Shown here piece by piece: positions 10,532-20,713 of a stretch of 64,000 bases of DNA. Source of the DNA: Rhizophagus irregularis (Eukaryota > Glomeromycota > Glomeromycetes > Glomerales > Glomeraceae). Each line of letters starts with the position of its first letter. The stretch's first letter is position 1. The position numbers were made by a program, and so were the translations under genes. Below the pieces are notes generated by a model. The model was not told where the DNA came from. It was given only the letters and a program-made list of their open reading frames with translations, and searched no databases. The stretch spans positions 3,534,001 to 3,598,000 of the forward strand of contig NC_089432.1 of the NCBI RefSeq assembly GCF_026210795.1, in the 5' to 3' direction.

Positions 10532-12073
10532 TAGAGCTCCGAAATCTGACCCGACAGATCGCGTGACCCGACGGGTTGACCCGAAATATTCAGGTCAGGT
10601 CATCAAATTCATGACCTGACACGGGTTGGGTTAGTGCTGGTCGGTACCCGACCCGACCTGTTGACCTGACATATATTTGGGTCAAATAAATTAAATAACG
10701 CCGAAACTTATAATGATTCCGGCATTTTTACATGTAAAATCAAAAAAAAATGCCAAAACTATCAGTTTCGGCGTTTTTACATGTGAAATCAAAAAGAAAA
10801 ATGCCAGAACTAATGATTCTGGCATTTTTACATGTAAAATTGAAAAAAATGCCGAAACTATCAGTTTCAGCGTTTTTACATGTAAAATCAAAAAGAAAAA
10901 CGCCAGAACTAATGATTTCAGCATTTTTACATGTAAAATTGAAAAAAAACTGCCAAAACTATCAGTTTCAGCATTTTTACATGTAAAATCAAAAAGGAAA
11001 AATGCCGGAACTAATTATTCTGGCACTTTTACATGTAAAATCGAAAAATAAATGCCAAAACTATCAGTTTCAGCATTTTTACATGTAAAATCAAAAGAAA
11101 ACCGCCGGAACTAATTATTCTGGCATTTTTACATGTAAAATCAAAAAGAAAAACACCGGAACTAATGATTCCAGCATTTTTACATGTAAAATTGAAAAAA
11201 AATGCTGAAACTATCAGTTTCGGCATTTTTACATGTAAAATCAAAAAGAAAACCACCGGAACCAATGATTTTGGCATTTTTACATGTAAAATTGAAAAAA
11301 AAATGCCAAAACTATCAGTTTCAGCGTTTTTACATGTAAAATCAAAAAGGAAAAACGCTGGAACTAATTATTCTGGCGCTTTTACATGTAAAATCAAAAA
11401 ATAAATGCCGAAACTATCAGTTTCGGCATTTTTACATGTAAAATCAAAAGAAAACTGCCGGAACTAATTATTCCAGCGTTTTTACATGTAAAATCAAAAA
11501 GAAAAACGCTGGAACTAATGATTCCGGCATTTTTACATGTAAAATCAAAAAGAAAACTACCAGAACTAATGATTCTGGCGTTTTTACATGTACAATTGAA
11601 AAAAAATGCCAAAACTATCAGTTTCAGCGTTTTTACATGTAAAATTAAAAAGAAAAACACCGGAACTAATGATTCTGGCATTTTTACATGTAAAATTGAA
11701 AAAAAAATGCCGAAACTATCAGTTTCAGCGTTTTTGCATGTAAAATCAAAAAGAAAACTGCTGGAACTAATGATTCTGGCGTTTTTACATGTAAAATTGA
11801 AAAAAAAATGCCAAAACTATCAGTTTTGGCGTTTTTACATGTAAAATCAAAAGGAATAAAAACAAAAAGTAAAAAACGTTACAAAACGTTTTTTTACAAT
11901 ATTTAATAATAAAACTTTGGGTAACCTGAGTTATCCGAAGTGACCCAAATACTTTCAGGTCAAATAGGTCGGGTCGGGTCAGAACGGTTTACCCGACCTG
12001 ACCTGACCTGAAAAAAAATTTCGGTTCGGGTTAACCATGTAACCCGACCTGACCCGACCTGTTCGGAGCTCTA
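10532..12073. mobile_element. non-autonomous hAT-like element with hairpin minisatellite
   Basis: A 1542 bp element with 12 bp perfect terminal inverted repeats TAGAGCTCCGAA and a perfect 8 bp target duplication GGCTGAAA (10524-10531, 12074-12081). The TAGAG ends fit the hAT YARNG pattern. Within ~150 bp of each end are many GACCCGACC / GACCTGACC repeats, again like subterminal transposase sites. The whole centre is a ~1.1 kb minisatellite. No transposase is encoded. It is built the same way as the element at 6134-6850, but with different end, subterminal and core sequences. Confidence 0.88.
10700..11860. repeat. ~50 bp hairpin minisatellite, about 23 units
   Basis: Each unit has the palindromic block TTTTTACATGTAAAAT and a short hairpin. 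Many units alternate between two hairpin types: GCCGAAACTATCAGTTTCGGC-like and GCCGGAACTAATGATTCCGGC-like. Several variants keep pairing through paired changes (GCCAGAAC with GATTCTGGC; GCCAAAAC with GTTTTGGC). Open frames of up to ~110 codons on both strands are by-products of the unit lacking stops; they give HVKSKRK-type repeats and are not called as genes. Confidence 0.85.
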
Positions 12074-12120
12074 GGCTGAAAGACATGCAAACCACAAATG
12101 AATGGATATCTATCATGTAG

Positions 12121-12357
12121 GTTGCGGTCGAAACAAATGTTGTAAAGAAAAACAAGATTAATGAACTTTTTGATGACATGAGAAATCGAAATATATATAT
12201 TTTATGCGAACTGTTCAGACTATTATCAGAAATGGATGCGGAGGACCAGTTCGAGATAATAGCTCTGTTGAGATTGATCTCCCTAAAGATATCAAGAAAT
12301 ATCTTAATTGCGAAAATAATTAAAAATGCATTGTCGAAAGTAGAAATAAACACTTGA
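12121..12357 (+). CDS. possible exon of an unrecognised gene
   Basis: After a possible acceptor (CATGTAG) an open frame of 78 codons runs to a TGA. It is rich in Leu, Ile and charged residues (NKINELFDDMRNRN, SEMDAEDQFEIIALL), which suggests an alpha-helical protein. No start codon is defined and no family is recognised. It lies between two other plus-strand frames that transposons have broken, so it could be a remnant of the same gene. Confidence 0.25.
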   Translation, partial: VAVETNVVKKNKINELFDDMRNRNIYILCELFRLLSEMDAEDQFEIIALLRLISLKISRNILIAKIIKNALSKVEINT

Positions 12358-12719
12358 TAAGGGTGCACGGCCATTGATGTTATGGATGAGAGAAGTCTGT
12401 CGATATTTTTTATTTTACTACTACTATGGTGGCTTGCAAACAGACAGTGATGAAAAAACTTAGTATACTAACTAAACGGTCTATCAAATTTTAGATCTAT
12501 TTTCGATGTTTTTTGGAAAATTGACATCAGGAATTACCTTGTAAACTTTTAATCTTGTTACTTTTTATTTTATGATAAATTGACACATATCTTTGATTTA
12601 GTGGAGAAGTCGTAAACGAAGCACATAAAGATAGAATTTATAACATAAATGCTGACCAAAAACCATCAAATTCAAGGAGAGGTGATAAGAATAATGCTGT
12701 TTTATATCAGGATGATAAC

Positions 12720-14290
12720 AGGACCCCGGATATCTCCAAAACAGGTCATAAGTCACACTTTCGGTTTAACAAAGCTGCGCTTGAATTTTATTAATTTTTG
12801 CCACAAGTTACTTTAGAGAATACCAGGTATTCAAAAAAGAACTGCAACAAAGTGCAGAACTAATCTAATACAAGAACAATAATCTTCCAAAAATACATAA
12901 AAAGAAATGCAAGATTATAAACCCAACACCCTCTCTATATAAATAACTATGGCTACCCCCCTCCCCCCCAAATTATATCTCAAACCCGGTAGAATCGACT
13001 ATGCTATACGTACCCAGCGAGACCCCTTGCTACATTTAAAGATCAAAGAATCCCATTGCCAAATACCATTAGCGCTATCAAAAATACACAAAATTCAATT
13101 TCCCCTATTTGACTACATACTATGAATAACAAACCTATTTCACAAAGATCTCAGGGAACTTTTTAGTGTCGTGCAGTCCAGCCGATGGGCAACTTTTTAG
13201 TGTCGTGCAATCCCCGAAGGGACACCCACCTCATTTCGAACGATCCCAAATGGAGGACACCCACCTCATTGCGAACAATCCATCGACCTAAGATCTACCT
13301 AGATAAGTCAATCCAATGATAGTCCAACATGTGACCACCTTGATTGGCATACTACAAAAACTGCGGTACCCAACCTGTCACCCCCCTTATCACCCAGATG
13401 ATCATCGATTTTCAAAATTAGTAACACCAAGCCACCATGATGATCAAATTTTCCAGTATCCCCCCACCCCCAAAGAAAATAAGATTACACCGAAAAAGCG
13501 ACCAAGAAAAACAAAAAGCAAAAAATAAAAACATAAACCTCAGGAAAACTCGAAGTGCAATGAGAAAAACCTGAGTAAAAAACACCAAACATACACCTCA
13601 ACTCCGTCTCCTTATTTTAGAAGACTAACTCCCCATTAACAACATCAACTAGCAAGAAATACGTTAGTCAGGAGCTCCTTCCAAGAAATACCGGTCCGGC
13701 CTGCGAACCACTTGGCCAGTTAGACTTTAAAGGCGTAGGAACCAAGATGCACTACTTTTCAACCTTTCAGAAAGCCCAGGGAACGTTCGTATGGAACTGC
13801 CATCTTACAGTATTATTGGTAACTCCAAGACTCATGATAACGGTCCTAACTCAATATAAGCCGTAAGGAGTTCGGGCGAAACTAAAGACCTCAGTAATAA
13901 CTTCATATAACGTCGAAAAGTCCTTTTACTATCACTCAAGGCAAAAAATCCTCATATTTTTCATCCATAACTTCATGGGAAAAAATGGGCAAAGCCCAAC
14001 GGGAGAGAAAGTACGATGATCTCTAAGTCACACTTTTGGCAGATTGGCCCATTTTTCAGGAGCTTAAAAAATCGTTTTTTGTAAATATCTCGGCATCCAG
14101 TAGTCCAATTTTGATGAACATTTTTTTAAATTGTAGAGCTAAATGAGGGCTACAAAATAAAAAAAGTTCATTAAAATTGAATTACTGGATGCTGAGATAT
14201 TTACAAAAAACGATTTTTTGAGTTTCAGCAAAAAGGGGTGTTTTTGGCCAAAAGTCCATTATGACCTTTATATTAGATATCCGGGGTCCT
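12720..14290. mobile_element. palindromic MITE, copy split by a second insertion
   Basis: The left part (12720-12764) begins AGGACCCCGGATATCTCC and the right part (14024-14290) ends GATATCCGGGGTCCT. Both match the intact copies at 17798-18093 and 22204-22495. The flanks carry ATGATAAC (12712-12719) and ATGATAAT (14291-14298), an 8 bp target duplication with one difference. Between the parts lies a separate 1259 bp insertion. The internal arms (around 14075 and 14195) are long inverted repeats of each other. Confidence 0.8.
12765..14023. mobile_element. 1.26 kb insertion of unknown class inside the MITE
   Basis: It is bounded by a 16 bp direct repeat TAAGTCACACTTT(C/T)GG (12749-12764 and 14024-14039; 15 of 16 match), which is a single site in intact MITE copies, so it is a target-site duplication. 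The length of the duplication suits a target-primed or similar mechanism. It has no clear terminal inverted repeats, no poly-A tail and no long reading frame. It is less AT-rich than its surroundings. It contains two short internal direct repeats: CAACTTTTTAGTGTCGTGCA twice near 13157-13210 and GGACACCCACCTCATT twice near 13218-13275. Confidence 0.7.
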
Positions 14291-14440
14291 ATGATAATGC
14301 TACAATTCTATATGAACAGTCCTTTGGATTCACAGAATTTAACTCGACACATTATATGGAATATATAACAAAATTAGCACGTAACGGAGTGGATGATTTA
14401 AATTATCACTTCTTATAATATTGCAAATGCTCTGCGAAGA

Positions 14441-14885
14441 AACTCAAATCGGCTATTAAGCCTCAATATTTCCTAAGAAGGTATTGAACAATCATATTGT
14501 GGTTGCTAAAATTAGTCACACTGAGGCTTATCGATTACCTTTTCAGATTAAATATAATTAAATCAATTACTTTCTTCTTTCGTAAAAAAAAAAATTTTTT
14601 TTTTCGCAATTATTTATTAATATATTTAATTTAATTTATTTTATTTTATTATTATTATTGATTAGGATTTTCACCAAATTATTCCTTAAACGTACAAGTA
14701 GATCACTTTTAATAAAATAGAATAAAAATAAAATTTTTTTTTTTATTTTTTGTGATTGTAAAATAACTACAGCTCATTAATTAAGCCTTAATATTTCCTA
14801 AATAATAAACAATATTATTGTGGCTGTGAGATTTTTTAAAATTAGTCGCTGGGCTTATCAATTACCTTTTTTTGGATTTAATTTC
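14441..14885 (+). repeat. diverged ~125 bp direct duplication
   Basis: Segment ~14441-14565 (TTAAGCCTCAATATTTCCTAA, TTGTGGTTGCT, TTAGTCACACTGAGGCTTATC, GATTACCTTTT) is repeated with substitutions at ~14766-14885 (TTAAGCCTTAATATTTCCTAA, TTGTGGCTGTG, ATTAGTCGCTGGGCTTATC, AATTACCTTTT). The two are separated by ~200 bp of AT-rich sequence. The origin is unknown. Confidence 0.55.
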
Positions 14886-15983
14886 TTTTTTTTTCTGACA
14901 CGTCATAAATTTATTAGTTAAAAAAAAAAATTTTTTTTCTCACATTTTTGCATTGCAAATTTTTTTTATAAAATAAGACTCAAGTTTGCAAGATGGGAGG
15001 GTGGATGCTATTATTTCACCCAATATTTATTGCAAGTGTTTTAGTGTTTTAAAAATCTTTGAAACTTCACGAAGTACATATATAAAAATAAATAACTAAT
15101 TACTTAAATAACATTTGCGTTATAATGTATAGTACAAATAAGATAAAATAGAAAATTGTAGGACTTTGTTTTCTATCCTACGATAATTAACCAATAAAGT
15201 ATATTAACCTACAATTGTTTTTTTCTAAATACAATCTACCCTTGGTATAGCAAAAAAGCCGTCCTGCACCTCAACTTCATTAGCGAAGAATTTTTGGTTG
15301 TTTTGTTATAGCGAGGGACATATTTTATTGGATAAGCATCACGTGATTCGTAATCGTGCATCAGATTAAATATAGAAAAAAATTTGATAATTTGTACTAT
15401 GTACTCTCTGAAACATAAAAATAAAAATAAATAATAAACTTTAGAATTTAGCACAACAGAAATCATAATTCGCAGTTGCGCTCCTTAATGATTAATCATG
15501 TGATAATTGTAATATATCAATTATTAGAATTATCAGAATTAAAATAATCACTATAAAACAATTATAAATAATAATATCAATGATCGCATCGGTTAATTTT
15601 ACCACAGATCAGTCTGTGTGACAGACTTACTTAAGTGCAAATTTATAAATGGATTTTCCCATTTTTTTTTTTACTTTTTTTTTTATATTAAAAAAATTAT
15701 TTTTTTTTTATAATTGCACCAAGTTACTGAGAAATTTCTGACTGTTAAAGTTCTTAATAGATATTAAAATTTTCCTTATTCCTTAATTTCATGTTTAGTA
15801 TTTGTTACAGAACTAATGCAAATTTTGTGACAAGATTTCTTCAGGAAAGATTTTCTAGCTTCCTTCAGATAAAAAATATCTTTCTTTGGATTTTGAAACA
15901 CAAAACCATTCATATTTTCGAAATTTCATTAACTAAGATATACTTTTCATTTTCAAAATATAAATTAGATATTAGCTCAAATT
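14886..15983. other. AT-rich stretch, no supported gene
   Basis: Poly-A and poly-T runs plus short open frames (15236-15466 minus, 15791-15994 plus) without recognisable motifs. The plus-strand frame could be decayed upstream sequence of the following pseudogene. Confidence 0.4.
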
Positions 15984-17040
15984 TTGATACTTAGAGATAC
16001 GATAAAATTATCTACACTTTATCATGATAGAAGCGACAGATCCTTTGGAAGAAATCTTAAAAAAATGTTGCTCAAGTCAAAGGTGATGTTACTCAAGTCA
16101 AAGCTGGCATTAGTAAAACAAATTCAATGTTTGGTAATCAATTTGAGATTTCTGTACGATATACTGCAAAAGAGTTTGGTCAACATTATGCAGAAAGTTT
16201 CAACCTGTTTGACCTGTATGGAGTAGTATGACTTGCTTTTATAAAAGAAAGACTTCCAGGTGAAAGTTGACAATATTATACCCAAGCTTATTTATTAGAA
16301 TGTTATATTCACAACTTGACCAATAAAATTTATGTAAGTAGTAGCTATAGCTAGATGGATCAGATTAATGGAAGCTAATATTTTTGAATATTTTTATAAG
16401 GAATGTATTTTACAAGAAAGATAATGAAATTAGCTTGGAATCCTCACCTCAACTTCATAAAGTTGAGACTATTTTAAATGAATATGATGAATCATTGGAG
16501 AAAGCTACAGAGAATAACTTTGTTGATCTTGATTCAATCTTATTTGTACCTAGTTATCAAGGCAATTACAAATTTCAAAAACACTGGTTGATGAAATGGG
16601 TAGGTAACATATTTCAAGTTCCTACTATTAATTGTCTACTTTTTAACTTATATGATTTTATTAATCCTTTATATTTGTAGTTTAACATGTTATCAATTAA
16701 CAAAACATGTCTTAAATAATGAAGGGAGTAGTGAACATCAGTATCGAAGCTGGTTTGTGAATTTGCTATATGAAGACATGTTTCTTGATTTAAACAATAC
16801 TATCTGATTACTAACGTAAGACTGATAGTTTTTAAAATAACATTTTTAGTATGACAGATTAGATGGTATAAAATGTTAAAGAAAAAAAGGAACTGATGGC
16901 ACATATTGACAGTATATTAAATGATGAAAACAAATTAAAAATTTTGGGATTAACTGTTAAAGAAGCATCGAAGGAAACATTGTTAGAGTATTATGTACTA
17001 CCACTACTATCACAATTTCATCCTTCTCCATCATGATTGT
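15984..17040 (+). pseudogene. decayed gene of a lineage-specific family
   Basis: Pieces of one protein are visible on the plus strand but in changing frames. They are NVAQVKGDVTQVKAGISKTN followed by FEISVRYTAKEFGQHYAESF (16062-16230), then a segment with several stops, SPQLHKVETILNEYDESLEK...KHWLMKWVGN (16447-16605), HQYRSWFVNLLYEDMFLDLN (~16740-16800), and KILGLTVKEASKETLLEYYV...PLLSQF (~16937-17030). The composition and order look like a former intron-containing gene, perhaps a Crinkler-type or similar expanded-family protein. At least five stops or frame breaks prevent translation. The family is recognised only as a type common in these fungi, not by function. Confidence 0.4.
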
Positions 17041-17280
17041 GATTAAGACCACAATATTTCCCATATCTACTACCTTCATCATATTCTAAATTTACATGAT
17101 TTTTTTCTGCTTTTTCCTTAATAATATCTTATACAATAAATGAATATGTAATCATTTGCTTGAATAGTCCATTCTTACTGGTGAGTTAAAACAAAATTTA
17201 TATTTTTTTCGTCTTTTGTCATTATTTGCCAATAATACTAAATACTTACATAATCTCGTGCTTTTCTTTCCTACTTCTTA

Positions 17281-17480
17281 TAGTCAAACCTGCCTAAAGA
17301 ACACATTCACATTATTATAGAGCAACCTGATGCCACCAGTAAGTGAGTCATAATAAATTAGTCAACATATTTTGACTTAATCTTCAAATTCACAAACCTA
17401 TACTGATATCTTAGGTTTTTACATCTTATTAGGAATAGAAAATTTGACAGCTGGTATTGCAGGAATCCAATTTCAAGGTA
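17281..17480 (+). pseudogene. Crinkler-like relic
   Basis: LPKEHIHIIIEQPDATSK (from ~17288) resembles the end of the Crinkler N-terminal domain, where a P-x-EHIHVIV-x-x-P signature is typical. About 80 bp later LLGIENLTAGIAGIQFQG follows in an open frame. The rest of the gene is absent or unrecognisable. This is a short match made by eye. Confidence 0.35.
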
Positions 17481-17797
17481 ATTGATTGTTTTGGCCATAT
17501 AAGAATTTTATTACGATGTAAATGGACAAATATTAAGCGAGAGCAAATAATATATACCAAATGGACAAATGTGAACGTCAAGTACTAAGTACGAATGAAC
17601 TAATCTCGAATCAGCGTGAATGGATAAATGATTAGCTGAAAAGGATAAACATTTAGGAAGAGTAATGATCTACATGATGTAATATTTATCGAATGATTGA
17701 CAAAGAACCAATAGAATAATTAGAGTCGATCAATTGCGGCTTAGCAATCTTTAACAATAAGAATAATTAGAATGAATAATTATAAGCCACAAAAGAT

Positions 17798-18093
17798 AGG
17801 ACCCAGGATATCTCCAAAACAGGTCATAAGTCACACTTTCGGCAGATTGGCCCATTTTTCAGGGGCTCAAAAAATCATTTTTTGTAAATATCTCGGCATT
17901 TAGTAGTCCAATTTTGATGAACTTTTTTTTAAATTGTAGAACTAAATTAGGGTTACAAAATAAAAAAAGTTCATTAAAATTGAATTACTGGATGCTGAGA
18001 TATTTACAAAAAACGATTTTTTGAGTTTCAGCAAAAAGGGATGTTTTTGGCCAAAAGTCCATTATGACCTTTATATTAGATATCTGGGGTCCT
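17798..18093. mobile_element. palindromic MITE, intact copy
   Basis: 296 bp, starting AGGACCCAGGATATCTCC and ending GATATCTGGGGTCCT, with a perfect 8 bp target duplication CAAAAGAT (17790-17797 and 18094-18101). The two halves are long inverted repeats: TTTTTGTAAATATCTCGGCA pairs with TGCTGAGATATTTACAAAAA across a short AT-rich centre. It is non-coding. Confidence 0.85.
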
Positions 18094-18101
18094 CAAAAGA
18101 T

Positions 18102-19149
18102 AGATTATAAGCAGAACACTTAAAGCGAATTAAAAGAACATATAAAATAATGTCAGAAAGATTAAAGAACATAAAATAATATAAAAAAATAGTATAAAGA
18201 TGGAATATAAAAGATAACATATTAAAAAGAACATATATAAAAAGATAGCATATTAAAAGATAGCGTATTTAAAATATAGATAGCATATTAGAAAAATAGT
18301 TTAAAGATAATATGTAAAAAGTACATAAAAGATAGTATATAGATAGAATAGAAAGTAGCATAAAATTTGTATAAATAGAGAGCGGAATTCAAAGTAATTC
18401 CATAGTTCTCATTTACAGAACTCAATAAAAATATAAGTTTCATTTAATTATTTGTTAGTAAAGTTTAATATTAATTAAAGGTAATAGGTTCACCCTAAAC
18501 TTTAATTAATGTTTGCTTAATTAATTTTAATTGATTAAAATGAAAATTTTAAGATGAATTAAATATACGTTTTTGAAAAGTAATAATTCGTAGCGAGAGC
18601 TATCGAAGTTTAAAATTAAAGGTAAAAGTGGATATGATTTGGAGAAAATTTAGAGAAGTTAAATTTTATTTTATATCGCTTGGTGTTTTATATTACTAAC
18701 GCTATTTATGTTGAGAACCAAGAATGTTGTTGTTATATGTTGTTGTATGTTGTTTGTTGATTATGTTGTTTGTTAATTATGCCGTTGATTATTTGCTTGT
18801 TCGTTTAATTGTTCGTTCGTTTGATTATTCATTCGTTCGACCATGAGAATGCCCGTTCAATGTGGCAACTCTGTAAATTGATGACAGAGGGAATTAGGGG
18901 ATCTCAACGAAATATTTGAATACTCTTTACTCACATTCCATCTAATTGCAAAAAAGATAAGGAAATATAGATACGCTATAATGATGAATGCATTCCTATC
19001 AAACAAAGTACTTACTCTCTGACAAATACTTAAAAGTATTATCAAGAGCATTAAGACAATGGAAGAGAAGGAAGACGAGGGAGAATAAGGCCACAATTCT
19101 GTAGTCAAAATTTGTAGTAAAAATCGATGGATAAAGCTTATTTTTTTAG
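18102..19149. other. AT-rich intergenic stretch
   Basis: 18160-18370 is a purine-rich degenerate repeat of AAAGATAGCATATTA-like units. 18720-18845 has low-complexity TTGTTGTTAT- and GTTCGTTCG-like runs. The minus-strand frame at 18857-19213 is hydrophobic and unrecognised. It overlaps the plus-strand exon candidate at 19150 and is not called. Confidence 0.4.
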
Positions 19150-19301
19150 TGCTTTTTTGGTCAGTCCACTCTTTCAGTAAATTTATTACCATGTCTTTAT
19201 ATCCCAAATGCAAGTAATATTCCAGAAGGATCCTATAGAAATGTGTTAAAAAGTTTCCTCCTTGGAGCTATATATTTAGGTGTACAACAAATCGCTGTGA
19301 G
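19150..19301 (+). CDS. possible internal exon of an unrecognised gene
   Basis: Between an acceptor (TTTTTTTAG) and a donor (GAG|GTAATT) lies an open frame of 50 codons plus two bases, encoding FGQSTLSVNLLPCLYIPNAS, EGSYRNVLKSFLLGAIYLGV and QQIAVR. The composition is protein-like. The Tc1 element starts 12 bp after the donor, so it would have landed in the following intron. No upstream or downstream exons could be assigned, and the gene may be dead. Confidence 0.3.
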
Positions 19302-19327
19302 GTAATTATATACAGTTCATGACATAT

Positions 19328-19569
19328 AAGGTTGCTTGTCTAAACCTCTTCAAAATCCTACGATTAGTTTCGTCAAAATTTTACTATAGATTTATTATAG
19401 TTTTGGCAGAGTTTCAGCAGTTTCAGCATTTATAATAAGTTTCAGCAGTTTCGCCATTCTCCAAAGTTTTGCCAGTTTTTTAATATAACTTTAATATAGT
19501 TTTGGCAGAATTTCGCTTTTCGGCGAAACGCCATCTTGCCTAAACCCTTAGGTTTCGGCAAGCAACCTT
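19328..19569. mobile_element. 242 bp MITE inside the Tc1 left inverted repeat
   Basis: It starts AAGGTTGCTTGTCTAAACC and ends with the inverse of AAGGTTGCTTGCCGAAACC (17 of 19 match). The insertion splits the left Tc1 repeat: the outer part precedes it and the inner part follows it. Flanking TGACATAT and AATGATAT could be a decayed ~8 bp target duplication. The interior contains repeated TTTCAGCAGTTTC and TTTTGGCAGA(G/A)TTTC motifs. Confidence 0.75.
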
Positions 19570-19692
19570 AATGATATAAATATCCAGAATTTTATCACAA
19601 TATATAAAAACATAATAACTGAAATTTTATTTTTTTATTTCAAATTTATACCATTAATAGCTTAAGATGTGCAGATAAACATACTTTAAAAG

Positions 19693-20713
19693 TTAGTAAT
19701 TTATCGTATAACCATTATTTTCTATGACCATGTTAATCCGATCTGACATGCTATCTGCTAAACTAAAGAAGAGATTTTTATCAATATTATCCCATTCTTG
19801 CTGAATTATGCCTTGAAAATCATTAGCACCAAGTGATTTTTTTTCATAACCCAATTATTAACCCTTCTTTCTACATTTTCTTTAAGAATCGCCCATAAAT
19901 TTTTGATGGGGTTCAAATCAGGTGAGTTTGCAGGCCAATTAATAACCGGAACATCATTAATCACAAAAAATTGATGAGTAAGCTTCGTGATATGCATTGG
20001 CGCATTGTTCTGCTGAAAATTCCATTTATAACCAGCATGATAAGTATTAGGAAGTAGTTGAGATTGAAGGATTTTACAGTATTTAGCAGAATTCATGTTT
20101 TCTGTAAATAATACAATTCCAATTGGCCCTTGGTGGCAAAATGCACCCCAAATATGAACCTTATATAGATGTTTTACCATAGGATGTACTGGATGTAGGT
20201 TTCTAGCCTTGTAATATACAATTTGAGTATTATGAAATGTCTGAAATGCACGTTCATCTGAAAAAATTGTGAGAGTCCAGTTATCTTGGATGTGATTTAA
20301 GGTCCATTGAAGACGAATTTCAACATGACTTTCTTTAAGAAGAGAAACAGACTATGGTCTACAAACAATATAATTAAGTTTATTTTTAAGAGTACATTGT
20401 ACAGTTTAGGTTGATACATTAAGATCTGAATACAAATTATTCAGCTTTGTTGTCATTAAAGCTGAAGTTGTTGCATTATCATTTTTAAGAAGATGGCCAA
20501 GATATCGATGTTTTTTGGTGTCAGAATAAGAGGACAACCAGAAATAGGTAAGTGTTCAACACTTCCTGTTTTTTTTAGATGATTGATAATGTCATATACT
20601 GTAGACTTTGGAAAACCAGTCATTTTAATTATTTCAGAGGGTTTTCATATATTATTATCCCATAACTCCTTAACAGTCAACCTTTGCATTTCAAATACCG
20701 AAGTGGGTGCCAT
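19693..20713 (-). pseudogene. Tc1/mariner transposase pseudogene
   Basis: The ATG at 20713 opens an HTH region (QRLTVKELWDNNI, then a TGA, then PSEIIKMTGFPKSTVYDIIN). The DDE catalytic domain follows with TIFSDERAF (first D), FQQNNAPMHITK (position of the second D) and WPANSPDLNPIKNLW (third acidic region). The family usually has DNAP at the second site; here it reads NNAP, so the second catalytic aspartate is lost. A frameshift near 19815 leads to the normal C-terminal end (QEWDNIDKNLFFSLADSMSD) with a TAA at 19693. Stops, a frameshift and the active-site loss show that it is dead. Confidence 0.85.

Larger units (their letters stand above)
10348..12101 (+). pseudogene. unrecognised open frame split by the minisatellite element
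   Basis: After a possible acceptor (TATAG, ending 10347) an open frame runs from ACT at 10348 through FHELTECGYLYLWF and SIPIQYGLSIDG to MMAE, where element 10532-12073 interrupts it. If the element and one duplicate of GGCTGAAA are removed, the frame continues for six codons to a TGA at 12099-12101. It may be one exon of a larger gene whose further pieces are the frames at 12121-12357 and 12603-14418. The family is not recognised. Confidence 0.35.
12603..14418 (+). pseudogene. unrecognised exon split by a nested MITE
   Basis: An open frame follows an acceptor-like TTTAG at 12601 and runs 39 codons (EVVNEAHKDRIYN... NNAVLYQDDN) to 12719. There the element 12720-14290 begins. After the element and its duplicated 8 bases the same frame resumes at 14299 (ATILYEQSFGFTEF) and ends at a TAA at 14416-14418. 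The perfect frame match across the insertion supports a real coding exon before the transposon arrived. The family is not recognised. Confidence 0.45.

Noticed and set aside
10713..11844. Overlapping open frames of up to ~110 codons encoding HVKSKRK-type repeat proteins on both strands
   Set aside because: They are a by-product of the ~50 bp minisatellite unit, which has no stops in several frames, and they shift frame between units. Not genes.
10713..11850. Possible CRISPR array
   Set aside because: Spacers are not unique; the whole ~50 bp unit is repeated within a transposon that has target duplications. This is a eukaryotic minisatellite.
15240..15340. GTTATAGCGA-type motif suggesting another pogo-like MITE end
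   Set aside because: Only a loose resemblance to the element at 41089-41289; no matching opposite end or TA flank was found.
18857..19213. 118-codon minus-strand hydrophobic open frame
   Set aside because: It overlaps a plus-strand exon candidate with proper splice sites and has no motif; hydrophobicity in AT-rich DNA is expected by chance.
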